A stretch of 64,000 bases of DNA from JAGPUQ01 sp036677085 (GCA_036677085.1 JAKFFI010000022.1:1-64000); one strand, 5' to 3'. Shown: positions 49,132 through 59,172, numbered from the stretch's first letter. Made by a program: numbers and translations. Notes: a model not told the origin generated them from the sequence alone.

Positions 49132-50057
49132 CGGGTGCGGCGCTCGCGTCTGTGCTGGTGACCGGGGCCAACGGTCAGTTGGGGCAATCCTTCCGCTGGC
49201 TGGCCCCGGAGGCGCTGGCCGCCGGGATAAAGCTGATCTTCGCTGCGCGTGTCGCGCTCGATATCGCCGATGCCGACGCGGTTGCACGGTTCCTGGATGC
49301 GAATCTGGTGCGGGCGGTGGTGAATGCGGCGGCCCACACTGCCGTGGATCGCGCGGAATCCGAGCCGGCCGCCGCCGCGCGTGCCAACGCGCTCGGTCCC
49401 GAGGTGCTCGCACAGGCCTGCCGCGCGCGGGGCATCGCCCTGTTCCATGTCTCCACGGATTATGTGTTCGACGGGTACAAGACCGAACCCTATACGGAAC
49501 TGGACCCGACGCATCCGCTCGGTGTCTACGGGCGCACCAAACTTGCCGGCGAGCAGCGCGTGCGGGCGGCGGACCCGGACGCGCTGATCCTGCGTACCGG
49601 CTGGGTGTTCAGCCAGTTCGGACACAATTTTCTGAAAACCATGTTGAAGCTGGGCGCCGAGCGCGCGTCGCTGGCGGTCGTCGCCGATCAGCGGGGCGGA
49701 CCCACCTATGCGCCGGCCATTGCCCGGGTGCTGCTGCGACTCATCCGCCGGCGGCTGGAAGCTGAACCTTTGGCCGGTGGCATCTACCATTTCGGCGGTT
49801 TCCCGCATGTGAGCTGGCACGAATTTGCGCAGGCGATTTTTGTGGAAGCGGTGCGGTTCGGTGTGCTGATGCGCGCGCCGGAAGTGCGGCCCATCACCAC
49901 CGCCGAATATCCCACGGCTGCGGTGCGCCCGCGCAATGGGCGGTTATCCAGTGCCAGGTTGACGCAGGTGCTGGAAGGGCTGGGCAACGACTGGCGCCCG
50001 GGCTTGGCGGCAGCCCTGGCCGAACTCAGGCCGCGCAGCGGCGCACGGATCGAATGA
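49128..50057 (+). CDS. rfbD: dTDP-4-dehydrorhamnose reductase
   Basis: Last step to dTDP-L-rhamnose. 309 residues: VLVTGANGQLGQSFRWLAPE, VNAAAHTAVDRAESEPAAAA, FHVSTDYVFDGYKTEPYTEL and VYGRTKLAGEQRVRAADPDA (Y-x3-K). Stop codon at the 3' end of the polysaccharide locus; the convergent fnr gene begins 30 bp later on the other strand. Confidence 0.94.
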   Translation: MTGAALASVLVTGANGQLGQSFRWLAPEALAAGIKLIFAARVALDIADADAVARFLDANLVRAVVNAAAHTAVDRAESEPAAAARANALGPEVLAQACRARGIALFHVSTDYVFDGYKTEPYTELDPTHPLGVYGRTKLAGEQRVRAADPDALILRTGWVFSQFGHNFLKTMLKLGAERASLAVVADQRGGPTYAPAIARVLLRLIRRRLEAEPLAGGIYHFGGFPHVSWHEFAQAIFVEAVRFGVLMRAPEVRPITTAEYPTAAVRPRNGRLSSARLTQVLEGLGNDWRPGLAAALAELRPRSGARIE

Positions 50058-50087
50058 GAGAAAACGGGTGGCGCGGCGCGCGTCGAT

Positions 50088-50834
50088 TCAAACGTTTGCC
50101 AGTTCCTGCAAGCCGCTCAGATCCAGAATCTCGATTTCCTTTTTGTCGACCTTGAGCAGACGCTGTTTCTGGAAGCGGCTGAACACCCGGCTCACGGTTT
50201 CGACGGTGAGGCCGAGATAGTTGCCGATGTCGGCGCGGGACATGGGCAGCCGGAAGCGCTGCTCGGACAGATTGCGTTTCGCGTTGCGCGTGGAAATGCT
50301 GATCAGCAGCGTCGCCAGACGCTCGTCGGCGCTGTTCTTGCCGATCAGGGCGACCAGGCGCTGGTCGTTGATGATTTCCCGGCTCATCAACTGGAAGAAA
50401 TGCCGCTGCAGGCTGGGCAGCGCGATGCTCAGGTCTTCCAGACGGGTGAACGGAATTTCGCAGACCGCCGCCGTCTCCAGCGCCAGCGCGGAACTGATGT
50501 GGTGGGTGTGGGCGATGCCGTCCATGCCGAAAATCTCGCCGGGGAGATAAAACCCGGTGACCTGTTCGACGCCCTGATCGGTCATCGCGAAGGTCTTGAT
50601 CGCGCCGCTGCGCACGGCGTACACCGCATGGAACGCATCGCCGGCGCGGTAGATGTGCTCGTCGCGCTGATAAGGGCGGCCGCGCTGGATGATGCGGTCC
50701 AGTTGTTCCACCTCGTCCAGCTCCAGCGCCAGCGGCAGGCACAGCGCCTTCATGCGGCAATCGCCGCAGTTGACATTGTGTCGGTGGGGACAGGAATTAT
50801 CGGTCACGACGGGCACGGTTTTGCGTGGTTCCAT
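50088..50834 (-). CDS. fnr: Fnr/Anr-type oxygen-sensing transcription regulator
   Basis: CRP-superfamily activator with an oxygen-labile Fe-S cluster. The N-terminal Cys motif is CPHRHNVNCGDCRMKALC, the effector beta-roll lies around RAGDAFHAVYAVRSGAIKTF, the fourth Cys is in AAVCEIPFT, and the HTH is MSRADIGNYLGLTVETVSRV (E..SR contacts for TTGAT half-sites). The ATG at 50834 is preferred because GGGAG lies 6 bp before it; the ATG at 50840 has no spacing. The HemN-like gene upstream overlaps its 5' end. Confidence 0.92.
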   Translation of the reverse strand: MEPRKTVPVVTDNSCPHRHNVNCGDCRMKALCLPLALELDEVEQLDRIIQRGRPYQRDEHIYRAGDAFHAVYAVRSGAIKTFAMTDQGVEQVTGFYLPGEIFGMDGIAHTHHISSALALETAAVCEIPFTRLEDLSIALPSLQRHFFQLMSREIINDQRLVALIGKNSADERLATLLISISTRNAKRNLSEQRFRLPMSRADIGNYLGLTVETVSRVFSRFQKQRLLKVDKKEIEILDLSGLQELANV

Positions 50835-52047
50835 GATCATCTCCCGATGCAGCTTGCTGGCGCAAGCGGTGAACAATGGTACCGATCTGATGGATCCCGC
50901 TGGTGGTTAGTTTGTAGCTGTCCTTGGTCATCGCCACCAGAGCGTCGCGAAGCAGTTGTTCGCAGAACTCCGGGGCGGCGTTGTGCGCTACTTCATGGTG
51001 ACATAACAGGGATTGCGTTGCATCCAGTGCCTGCGCGAGGTGCGCCGGAACCCGGTAAATCACCTTGTCGGGCAATTCCCGGCGCCGCAACGCGGCCTGG
51101 TAATCCGCGGCGGAAGTGGTGTTGCGGTAATAAGCCGGGTGCCGATAACCAAAGGCGCCGATGCCCAGACCGAGCCACAGGCGGTGCTCCGCCGGCTGCG
51201 GCCCCCAGGGCGTCAGGCGCAGCGGTCCAGCGGCGCCCGCCCGTGCGAGCGGACTGTCCGGCGGCGCGTACAGGTGATTGCCGAACGTGTGCCAGCCGGC
51301 GGCGGTCATCGCAGCCAGGGTGCTGGCCAGGAGGCTGCCAACCTCGCGACGGTCTTCAAGCGCCTGGGGCATCCCTTCGCGGGCGTCTTTCAGCGCGATC
51401 GACGCAGCGGGAAAGCCGCGCAGCGCGGCCAGCAATCGCGCCAGGTAGCGCGGGTGCGACTGGCTGCCGAAGATCACCTCGTAGTTGACCGTCAGCGAGG
51501 CAAAGTCGGCGAGCTGGCGCTGCATGGCGTCGATACGCCCGAGGCTGCGCTCGTCGCTGCCCAGGGTGGCGTCGACGCGCAGCCCGATGCGGTTGAAGCC
51601 CAGTCCGGCGAGCAGTGCCAGGCGTTCGGCACTGAGGGCGGGCGCGGACAGTTCGACGCCGCGCACGGCGCCCGGGACCGTGAGCGGGAACTGGTTGTTG
51701 AGGCGAAAGATCAGTTCGGTGACTGCTTCCGGCGAGAACTGGCGTGACGGATTGCCACGCAGCCACAGGGTAGTTACTGCGCACGACCCCGGCAGCAGGG
51801 CGCGGGCGAGTTCCACTTCGCGGCAAATGAGACCGACGTAGTCATCGACGGTATCGCGCGGACACTGGATATTGATGCCGATCTGGCCGCCGTCGGCTGC
51901 GGAAATGCGGTCGCGCTGTGCGGGATTGCCGTGCTTCTGGTCGGCATACCAAGGCAGCACCGCGACACCGAACGCGGTCGGTGCGGGCGGCGCGGAAAGG
52001 ATATCCGGGCGCGCCGTCGGTTGCTCGGTGGGCAGGGTAATGGTCAT
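50797..52047 (-). CDS. HemN-like protein lacking the radical SAM cysteine motif
   Basis: About 416 residues. The central part resembles oxygen-independent coproporphyrinogen III dehydrogenase: ALSAERLALLAGLGFNRIGL, LRLTPWGPQPAEHRLWLGLG, FGYRHPAYYRNTTSAADYQA. The N-terminal region where CxxxCxxC should bind the 4Fe-4S cluster has only scattered Cys (GINIQCP, GLICREV), so classical radical SAM chemistry is unlikely. Its 3' end overlaps fnr by 38 bp on the same strand, the usual hemN-fnr pairing. A non-catalytic HemN paralogue is my best guess; it is not an ordinary hemN. Confidence 0.6.
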   Translation of the reverse strand: MTITLPTEQPTARPDILSAPPAPTAFGVAVLPWYADQKHGNPAQRDRISAADGGQIGINIQCPRDTVDDYVGLICREVELARALLPGSCAVTTLWLRGNPSRQFSPEAVTELIFRLNNQFPLTVPGAVRGVELSAPALSAERLALLAGLGFNRIGLRVDATLGSDERSLGRIDAMQRQLADFASLTVNYEVIFGSQSHPRYLARLLAALRGFPAASIALKDAREGMPQALEDRREVGSLLASTLAAMTAAGWHTFGNHLYAPPDSPLARAGAAGPLRLTPWGPQPAEHRLWLGLGIGAFGYRHPAYYRNTTSAADYQAALRRRELPDKVIYRVPAHLAQALDATQSLLCHHEVAHNAAPEFCEQLLRDALVAMTKDSYKLTTSGIHQIGTIVHRLRQQAASGDDHGTTQNRARRDR

Positions 52048-52211
52048 GTGGGGGCGCTGATCGTGGTGCCGGGGTCCGGGCATGACTCTGGGCCCCGGCG
52101 CCTGTTGGCGCCATGACGTGCGTCAATCACGCTGGATCACGGACGCCGATGCGTCGCGCGCCCGGCCGGCGTTTGTCGTTAAACTCAGCGGATCGACAGC
52201 CAGCAGGGTGA

Positions 52212-53067
52212 ATGGACATGAAAAAGCTACTTGCGGTAATCGCCAGCTGGGACGACGCCGACCAGGTGCTGGCGCGGGCACGCTATCTGGCGCAGCGGCT
52301 GCACACCCGTTGCGAGGTGCTGCGCCCGGTGCATGCGCAGGTGCGTGAATTGGAGAATTACATGGATGCAACCGCGTTCGGCGGCATCCGAGAGCAGATC
52401 CTGACGGCCGAGCGCGAGCGGCTCGATGCGCTGCGCGGCGATGATGCGGGCGAAGTGGTCTGGTGCCAGCGGGTCTATCGCGCCGTGGTGGAGCGCGCCG
52501 AGCTGATCGGTGCGGAGCTGATCCTGATGTCGGCCAGCCGTCGCGGCGTCTTGGCAAACCTGATTCACCGCGCCGACGACTGGCACCTGTTGCGCGAGGC
52601 GCCCTGTCCGGTGCTCCTGCTGCCGCAGGTGCCGAAACCGATCCTGAGCGTGATCGCCGCGGTGGACGCGCTGAGTGAAGGGACGGAGCAGGAATTGTTA
52701 TCGGAGCGGGTGCTCGATGCGGCGGCGGCTTTTGCGCACGCCCACGCGGTCCCCTTGACCGTGGTCACCGTGGTGCCCGATCCCGCGTTGCTCTACGCGA
52801 CCCCGGTCGCCGTGCCCATGGGTGAGCAGATTATCACCGAGTTGACCGAGCGTGCCCGCGTCGCCCAACACGCGCTGTTGGCGCACATAGGACTGCACGC
52901 CGATGCCGGCCGCGTGGAGACCGGCCGGGTGGAGGACGTCGTCACCGAACTGGCGGCGGATGGCCTGCTGGTGATCGGCAGCGTCGCCAACAAAGGCCTC
53001 AAGGGCATGGTGCTGGGCAATACCGCGGAGCGCATCCTGCATCGCATGACGACCGAGATGCTGGTGG

Positions 53068-53075
<8 letters not shown>
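52212..53075 (+). CDS. Tandem universal stress protein (UspE-like)
   Basis: A 287-residue protein of two Usp domains: KLLAVIASWDDADQVLARAR begins the first and ILSVIAAVDALSEGTEQELL the second; the C-terminal GSVANKGLKGMVLGNTAERI matches the ATP-binding G-x9-G-(S/T) pattern (GMVLGNTAE). The first domain has GAELILMSASRRGVLANLIH instead. Cytosolic; role in stress or anaerobic survival is inferred. It lies beside fnr, as UspE often does, in divergent orientation. ATG 52212. Confidence 0.85.
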
Positions 53076-53706
<631 letters not shown>

Positions 53707-53756
53707 GGGTCCGCTTCGCTCGACTGAAGACGCCTGTTGGAGGCGGCGCCGCGCGA

Positions 53757-54467
53757 TCAGTTCCCGCGCAGGCGATCGAGGAACTCGGGTACCACCTTGC
53801 TCGCCGGACCGTAGTAACGCTCCCGGAACAGGGTTTCGCCGAGCGAGGGTTCCAGGTTCAGTTCGACGGTGGTGGCGCCACGCTGGTGCACCAGTTCCAC
53901 GAAGCCCGCGGCCGGGTAGACGTTGCCCGAGGTGCCGATGGAAACGAACAGGTCGCACTCGGACAGGCGGACATGGATTTCGTCCATGTGCAGGGGCATC
54001 TCGCCGAACCAGACGATATGGGGGCGCACCCTGCCCGCCGCCATGCACCAGGGGCACTGGGTGGTCAGCGCAATATCTTCACGGCTCTCGTAGATCTGGT
54101 GGCAGCGCTGGCAGCGCACCTTGTGCAATTCGCCGTGCATGTGCAGGAGGCGCTGGCTGCCGGCGCGCTCGTGCAGGTCGTCGACGTTCTGGGTAATCAG
54201 GAGGAAGTCGCCGGGGAAGTCGCGCTCGAATTCGGCGAGTGCCCGATGGGCGGCGTTGGGCGCGATGTCCGGGCGTTGCAGATCGCGGCGGCGGGCGTTG
54301 TAGAACTCCAGCACCTTGCGGGGGTTCCGCGTGTAGGCTTCGTAGGTGGCGACCTCCTCGATGTCGTGGTCCTCCCACAGGCCGCCGCTATCGCGGAAGG
54401 TGCGAATACCCGATTCCGCCGAGATACCGGCACCGGTGAGAACAACGATGGACTTGGGGCGATTCAT
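53757..54467 (-). CDS. NAD-dependent protein deacylase (sirtuin, CobB-like)
   Basis: 236 residues: IVVLTGAGISAESGIRTFRD, LITQNVDDLHERAGSQRLLH, MHGELHKVRCQRCHQIYESR and CPWCMAAGRVRPHIVWFGEM with both Cys pairs of the zinc ribbon. Tyr and Arg in YEAYTRNPRKVLEFYNARR fit class III sirtuins (desuccinylase type). Lies 51 bp from msrA on the same strand. Confidence 0.93.
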   Translation of the reverse strand: MNRPKSIVVLTGAGISAESGIRTFRDSGGLWEDHDIEEVATYEAYTRNPRKVLEFYNARRRDLQRPDIAPNAAHRALAEFERDFPGDFLLITQNVDDLHERAGSQRLLHMHGELHKVRCQRCHQIYESREDIALTTQCPWCMAAGRVRPHIVWFGEMPLHMDEIHVRLSECDLFVSIGTSGNVYPAAGFVELVHQRGATTVELNLEPSLGETLFRERYYGPASKVVPEFLDRLRGN

Positions 54468-54587
54468 GGCGCGGCTGCGGATTCTGACGGTGGTGCGCGC
54501 ATGGTACAGAACGTGGGATTTCCGTGGGTAATTCAGGTTGCTGCGGGGCGCGTTCGGCGGACAGCTCCGGTTTGCGGCGAGTTGGCA

Positions 54588-56117
54588 TCACTCCGCCACG
54601 ATGGGCGGTTCCGCTCGGACGGTCTTTGGCGGTGCCCGGAGCAGAAAGATCAGGGGCACGCTCGCCAGTCCTATCCACATCATCAAGCGGAAGTCCTGCA
54701 GGTAGGCGAGCATGGTGGCCTGCCGCGTGACCTCGGCATTGATCGCGGCGAGGCCCTGTACAGAGTCGAGTTGCACGGTGCCGGCCTCCACCGCCTGTTT
54801 GACTGCGAGTCGATAGGGGTCGATGAAATCGGCAAGCATGGCGTGGTTTGCCTGAGTGTTGCGCGACAACTGACTGATGACGATGGAGATGCCGATGCTG
54901 CTGCCGATGTTGCGCATCAGGCTGAACAGCGCGGTGCCATCGTTGCGGTAGCGTGCGGCCAGCGTCGAAAAGCTGATGGTGGTCATCGGGACAAACACAA
55001 AACCGAGGCCAAAACCCTGGGTAATGCCGGTGCGAATCAGATCCCATTGGGAGATGTCGAGGTTGAATTGAGTCATTTCCCACATCGCAAAACTGGTCAG
55101 CAGCAAGCCGAATGCGATCTGGTGGCGGGGATCGACCTTGCCCGACAATCTGCCCACCAGCATCATCGCGAACATGGTGCCGATACCGCGCGGCGCGAGC
55201 AGATAGCCGGCATCCACCGCCGGATAGTTCAGCAGATTTTGCAGAAACGGCGGCAGCAGCGCCATGGTGGCAAACAGAATGATGCCGACCATGAAGATGC
55301 AGATCAGCCCGATGCTGAAATTGCGGTCGCTGAACAGGTGCAGTTCGACGAAAGGGTGCTTCGCCGTCAGAATATGGGCGATGAACAGGTAGAGGAAGGT
55401 CACTGCCAGTAGCAGTTCGATGACGATTTCAGGGTTTGCGAACCAGTCGAGGGATTCACCTCGGTCGAGCATCATCTGCAGCGCGCCGATACCCGCGGCG
55501 AGAAAGGCAAAGCCCATCATGTCGAAGCGACGCTGGCGGTCGAGCGGCGTCTCGCGCACGGCGACGGCCAGGCCGAGCCAGGCCAGAATGCCAAACGGCA
55601 GATTGATGTAGAACACCCAGCGCCAGTTGTAGTACTCCGTCAGCCAGCCGCCCAGGGTTGGACCGAGAATGGGGCCGACCATCACGCCGACTCCCCACAT
55701 CGCCATTGCCGAGCCGTGCTTGTGAGGTGGATAGGTGTCCAACAGAACCGCCTGCGACAGCGGTACCAGGCTGGCGCCGAACATGCCCTGCATGATCCGG
55801 AATGCGACGATCTGTGTGAGGTTCTGGGCCGCACCACAGAGCATGGAGGCGACGGTGAAGCCCACCACAGCCAGCATGAACAGGCGCTTGCGGCCAATGC
55901 GCGCGCTGATGAAGCCGGTCAGCGGCATCGCGATCGCGGCGGCGACGATGTAGGACGTCAGCACCCAGGAGATCTGGTCCTGGGTCGCGCCCATGGTGCC
56001 CTGCATGTGCGGCAGCGACACATTGGCGATGGTGGTGTCGAGCCCCTGCATGATGGTCGCGAGCATCACCGCGAGGGTGACGAAGCCGCGATTATTGGCA
56101 ATGCTCTCTGCGTTCAC
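54588..56117 (-). CDS. emrB: DHA2-family multidrug exporter (EmrB-like)
   Basis: 509-residue MFS protein with 14 predicted TM helices: GFVTLAVMLATIMQGLDTTI, WVLTSYIVAAAIAMPLTGFI, GRKRLFMLAVVGFTVASML and LDTYPPHKHGSAMAMWGVGV (motif A/C regions). Works with the adaptor encoded 8 bp upstream to expel hydrophobic compounds. Third gene after marR and emrA. Confidence 0.93.
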   Translation of the reverse strand: MNAESIANNRGFVTLAVMLATIMQGLDTTIANVSLPHMQGTMGATQDQISWVLTSYIVAAAIAMPLTGFISARIGRKRLFMLAVVGFTVASMLCGAAQNLTQIVAFRIMQGMFGASLVPLSQAVLLDTYPPHKHGSAMAMWGVGVMVGPILGPTLGGWLTEYYNWRWVFYINLPFGILAWLGLAVAVRETPLDRQRRFDMMGFAFLAAGIGALQMMLDRGESLDWFANPEIVIELLLAVTFLYLFIAHILTAKHPFVELHLFSDRNFSIGLICIFMVGIILFATMALLPPFLQNLLNYPAVDAGYLLAPRGIGTMFAMMLVGRLSGKVDPRHQIAFGLLLTSFAMWEMTQFNLDISQWDLIRTGITQGFGLGFVFVPMTTISFSTLAARYRNDGTALFSLMRNIGSSIGISIVISQLSRNTQANHAMLADFIDPYRLAVKQAVEAGTVQLDSVQGLAAINAEVTRQATMLAYLQDFRLMMWIGLASVPLIFLLRAPPKTVRAEPPIVAE

Positions 56118-56125
56118 GCTAGTGC

Positions 56126-57229
56126 CTACAGTCCCTGGCCAAACAGGCGACGACGGTGTCCGGTATCGATTTCAACCCAGGTGCTCAGGCCGGCGCGCAA
56201 TTTGGCCTGTGGATGATCATTGTTGTCCGCTTCGTCGAAGCGTATCCGCACCGGCACGCGCTGGGTGATTTTCACCCAGTTGCCGGAGGCATTTTGCGCT
56301 GGTATGACCGCGAACTCGGCTCCGGTGGCCGGGCTCAGGCTCTCGACGGTGCCGGTCCACGCGACGCCCGGAAAGGTGTCCACCTCAATTCTCACCGGCT
56401 GGCCGGGACGCACGTAGGTGAGATCGGTCTCGACAAAGTTGGCTTCGATCCACAGGCTGCCGTCGATAACCAACGACATGGCAGTTGCCCCGGCGTCCAC
56501 ATATTGACCCGGCTTCGGCAGTCGGTTGACGGTACCCGTCGCCGGCGCCCGCACCTCGATACGCGCGAGATCCAGTTGCGCCTGACTGAGTTCAGCCAGC
56601 GCGGACAGGTAGCTGGGGTGGGCTTCGACAGCGACGTCGGGACCGCCACCGAGGGTCTCGGCGATACGGGCCAGATCCTGTTCCAGAGCCGCGATTTGCT
56701 GCGCGGCGATGTCGGCATTCTGCTGCGCCTGGTCGACCTGGAACCTGGACACGAAATGCTTGTCCGCCAGTTCGACCTGCCGACGGAGGTCGCGGCGGGC
56801 AAAGGCCAGACGCGTGCGCGCGAGCACGATCTCGGCCTGCTTCTCGCGGTAGCTGGCTTTCAGTGCGAGCAGATCCGTGCGCACCTGCAGGAGTCGCGCC
56901 TCGGCCCTGGCGACGGCGATCTGAAACGGCGCGTCATCGATGCGGAACAAAAGATCGCCGGCGCTAACCGTCTGGTTTTCCCGCACCAAAACTTCCTTGA
57001 TGGTCCCGGCGATCTCTGCGCTGACTGGCACCTTGTCCGCCTTGATGTAGGCATTATCTGTGTCGACGAAGCGCCCGCCGTGCAGATACACCAACAACCC
57101 GACGACCGCCGCGGCGAGCGGGATGAACACCAGCAGGAGCCGTCTGCGAGAGGCCATGCGAGAGGCCAAGCGAGGGGCTGGCGAGTTTGGCGCGGTGCTG
57201 GCTGCGTCGGTCACTGGAACACTACTCAT
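56126..57229 (-). CDS. emrA: HlyD-family adaptor of the drug exporter (EmrA-like)
   Basis: 367 residues: one N-terminal TM (LLLVFIPLAAAVVGLLVYLH), biotinyl-lipoyl half AGTIKEVLVRENQTVSAGDL, long coiled coil (about residues 100-190) and second half APATGTVNRLPKPGQYVDAG. It bridges EmrB toward an outer-membrane channel. About 40 bp downstream of marR, 8 bp before emrB. Confidence 0.93.
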   Translation of the reverse strand: MSSVPVTDAASTAPNSPAPRLASRMASRRRLLLVFIPLAAAVVGLLVYLHGGRFVDTDNAYIKADKVPVSAEIAGTIKEVLVRENQTVSAGDLLFRIDDAPFQIAVARAEARLLQVRTDLLALKASYREKQAEIVLARTRLAFARRDLRRQVELADKHFVSRFQVDQAQQNADIAAQQIAALEQDLARIAETLGGGPDVAVEAHPSYLSALAELSQAQLDLARIEVRAPATGTVNRLPKPGQYVDAGATAMSLVIDGSLWIEANFVETDLTYVRPGQPVRIEVDTFPGVAWTGTVESLSPATGAEFAVIPAQNASGNWVKITQRVPVRIRFDEADNNDHPQAKLRAGLSTWVEIDTGHRRRLFGQGL

Positions 57230-57270
57230 GGCGCTTTATTCCTGACAAAAAGGTCGAGGATCGGGGAGGA

Positions 57271-57729
57271 TCAAGGTGCGGCGAGGTTGTCGCGAATGGC
57301 CTGCAGTACGCTGGCCGCCAGGGCGGCCTGCTCGGGATCCAGATTGCGCAGGGCATGCGCGCGGATCGCGGCGGCCACCTGCTTGATGTTCGCCAGGGGC
57401 TGGGCCGCACGCGGAGTGAGGAAAAGCCGGTAGGCGCGGCGATCCGTCGGGTCGGCGCGACGTTCGACCAGCTCCTTGGCGGCCAGCTGATCGACAATCC
57501 GGGCGACATTGATGGGTTGAATTTCGAGCAGTTCGGCCAATTCCACCTGGCGCAGACCCTCGCGGCGGGACAGGTGCACCAGCGCGCGCGCCTGTGCCAG
57601 GGTCAGATCGGTGTCCCGCAGGCGACTCTGAAACGCCCGCCGCATCAGGCGTGAAATATCGGACAGCAGGAATCCGAAGCCGTCGTTCCGGTGGGACTGC
57701 AAGGGGAGCTCCTCTAACAGGTTTTGCAT
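57271..57729 (-). CDS. MarR-family regulator of the emrAB operon
   Basis: 152-residue winged helix: FGFLLSDISRLMRRAFQSRL, LTLAQARALVHLSRREGLRQ, VELAELLEIQPINVARIVDQ and LVERRADPTDRRAYRLFLT (wing, DxRxxx). Probably represses marR-emrA-emrB until a drug binds. The start codon lies 1 bp from the palindrome at 57731. Confidence 0.92.
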   Translation of the reverse strand: MQNLLEELPLQSHRNDGFGFLLSDISRLMRRAFQSRLRDTDLTLAQARALVHLSRREGLRQVELAELLEIQPINVARIVDQLAAKELVERRADPTDRRAYRLFLTPRAAQPLANIKQVAAAIRAHALRNLDPEQAALAASVLQAIRDNLAAP

Positions 57730-57730
57730 A

Positions 57731-57749
57731 TAGTATTGTTTATATACTA
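57731..57749. promoter_or_regulatory. Putative MarR operator
   Basis: TAGTATTGTTTATATACTA, an inverted repeat (TAGTAT/ATACTA) with a 7-base centre, immediately upstream of the MarR start in a markedly AT-rich patch. Typical place and shape for MarR autorepression; inferred. Confidence 0.6.
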
Positions 57750-58079
57750 GATGAATTTAATATTTCAATGCCGGGACGCTCCCTGGTGGACGTAAAATCC
57801 GCTACCTTGTCCGTCGGTACGCGCGGGTTTGGAGGATTGACCTGTCCCGAATTGGGGCTTCTTTCAGCGACCGGGAAGCCAGCGACCGGGACATTGCGGC
57901 TGCCGGATGCCGACGACGGACTCACGCAGGAAAAGCTTGCTGAAAGATGACCCGCGGAAGATTCCGGCGTGGGTTGGAAGCGGGATTCTGGATGGGTTGC
58001 ACGGCTCGGTGGAAAGGCCAACAACCTGTGTCGGCCGCGCGCGTGTAACGGCGCCAGCATCACGGCGCAGGAGGTTCTG
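57750..58079. other. Intergenic region upstream of the glycosyltransferase-like gene
   Basis: These 330 bp hold no clear gene. A short direct repeat is visible near 57870-57892 (GCGACCGGGA/GCGACCGGGA). The end carries GCAGGAGGTTCTG, the ribosome binding site of the next gene. Open frames across it look non-coding. Confidence 0.5.
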
Positions 58080-58703
58080 TTGGACATCGCTTTTCACTAT
58101 CCCCGGGGGCTGCTGATCCAGTTCGCCAAGGCGCCGGTGCCGGGACAGGTCAAGTCGCGCATGCATCCGGTCCTCTCCGGCGCACAGAGTGCGGAGCTGC
58201 ATCGGACCCTGGTTCGCCATACGCTCGGCAAGCTGGTGTTGGCGCGGTTGGCGCCGGTGGAGCTGTGGATCAGTGCGCCCCATCCGTTTTTCACCGCGCT
58301 GGCCGATTTGGCGCCCTCGGTCATGCAGGCCGGCGATGATCTCGGTGAGCGGATGTGGCACGCGTTCGAGACGGCGCTGCCGCGCGCCCGTCCGGTGGTG
58401 CTGGTCGGCAGCGACTGCCCGTTTTTTTCGACGCGCTACCTGTTGCAGGCATTTCATCTGTTGCTTGCCCCTGATGTAGATGCCGTACTCGGGCCGGCCG
58501 AGGACGGCGGCTATGTGTTGCTGGGGCTCAAGCGCAACCACCCGCAATTGTTCGCCGGCATCGATTGGGGCACCGGGCAGGTGCTGGAACAGACGCGCGA
58601 CCGGTTGCGACACCTGGGCTGGCGCTGGCGCGAGTTGCCGGCACTGTCCGATATTGATGATCCCGCTGACCTGGAATTGGTAAAGGAGCTGGGTATTTTT
58701 TGA
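58080..58703 (+). CDS. TIGR04282/DUF2064 family glycosyltransferase-like protein
   Basis: A 207-residue protein: LLIQFAKAPVPGQVKSRMHP, VVLVGSDCPFFSTRYLLQAF, DVDAVLGPAEDGGYVLLGLK and LSDIDDPADLELVKELGI, the full pattern of TIGR04282, labelled arsenosugar biosynthesis glycosyltransferase in databases and related to MobA-type nucleotidyltransferases. The TTG at 58080 is 6 bp after AGGAGG, the best start. A link to arsenic is only suggestive; the family is common in genomes without arsenosugars. Confidence 0.82.
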   Translation: MDIAFHYPRGLLIQFAKAPVPGQVKSRMHPVLSGAQSAELHRTLVRHTLGKLVLARLAPVELWISAPHPFFTALADLAPSVMQAGDDLGERMWHAFETALPRARPVVLVGSDCPFFSTRYLLQAFHLLLAPDVDAVLGPAEDGGYVLLGLKRNHPQLFAGIDWGTGQVLEQTRDRLRHLGWRWRELPALSDIDDPADLELVKELGIF

Positions 58704-58724
58704 GGTTATTTATATAACATTATG

Positions 58725-58742
58725 ATTTTATTGAAATAAAAT
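58725..58742. promoter_or_regulatory. Perfect AT-only palindrome
   Basis: ATTTTATTGAAATAAAAT, 8-bp arms and a 2-bp centre, 22 bp past the stop of the previous gene in a very AT-rich patch (58701-58760). Could be a bidirectional terminator or an operator. TTGACC at 58746 might be a -35 box for the small gene at 58861. Confidence 0.5.
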
Positions 58743-58860
58743 TTCTTGACCAAGAGTTTGATTGGACTTACCGTGCGCGCGTGGCACGTCTTCGCACGTG
58801 TCTCCCACAACCGGCTGGACCCATACCCGGCCGGACCATTGCGCGAGGGGATTTTGCAGC

Positions 58861-59049
58861 ATGATTGAAACAGACATCGAGCCGGGGCTTCTCGAGAACC
58901 AGAGCGATTCGTTTCATGGTGTTCTGGACAAGCGGCGGTTGATCATCGATATGGAAGCCCGCAAGCGTTTGGAAGAAAAGCTGGAACAGCGTCGTCTCGA
59001 AAAGCTGATCCGGGATTACGATTTCGACCTCGAACGGGATCTCGACTGA
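58861..59049 (+). CDS. Small highly charged protein (PA3496-like)
   Basis: A 62-residue protein: IETDIEPGLLENQSDSFHGV, then the helical charged RLIIDMEARKRLEEKLEQRR and LEKLIRDYDFDLERDLD. The R-rich helix with an acidic end resembles the PA3496 family of small gammaproteobacterial proteins of unknown function. ATG at 58861 after TTTTGCAGC; no strong ribosome binding site. Confidence 0.65.
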   Translation: MIETDIEPGLLENQSDSFHGVLDKRRLIIDMEARKRLEEKLEQRRLEKLIRDYDFDLERDLD

Positions 59050-59172
59050 CGCCGATGCCCCGATTCGCCACCCTGCGGTGGCGAATCGGGGTGTTCCACT
59101 TGGTCGCGGGGCCGCGTTTTTCCGCGTGCGCCGATTCCGGCATAATGCGCCCGGTTTTATCGGGAGTACCCT

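Noticed and set aside
52048..52211. An Fnr box (TTGAT-N4-ATCAA) between the HemN-like and Usp genes
   Set aside because: I found no convincing match; only partial half-sites such as GTCAATCAC.
53886..55412. A 508-codon plus-strand frame
   Set aside because: Runs antisense to both the sirtuin and emrB genes and has no recognisable domain.
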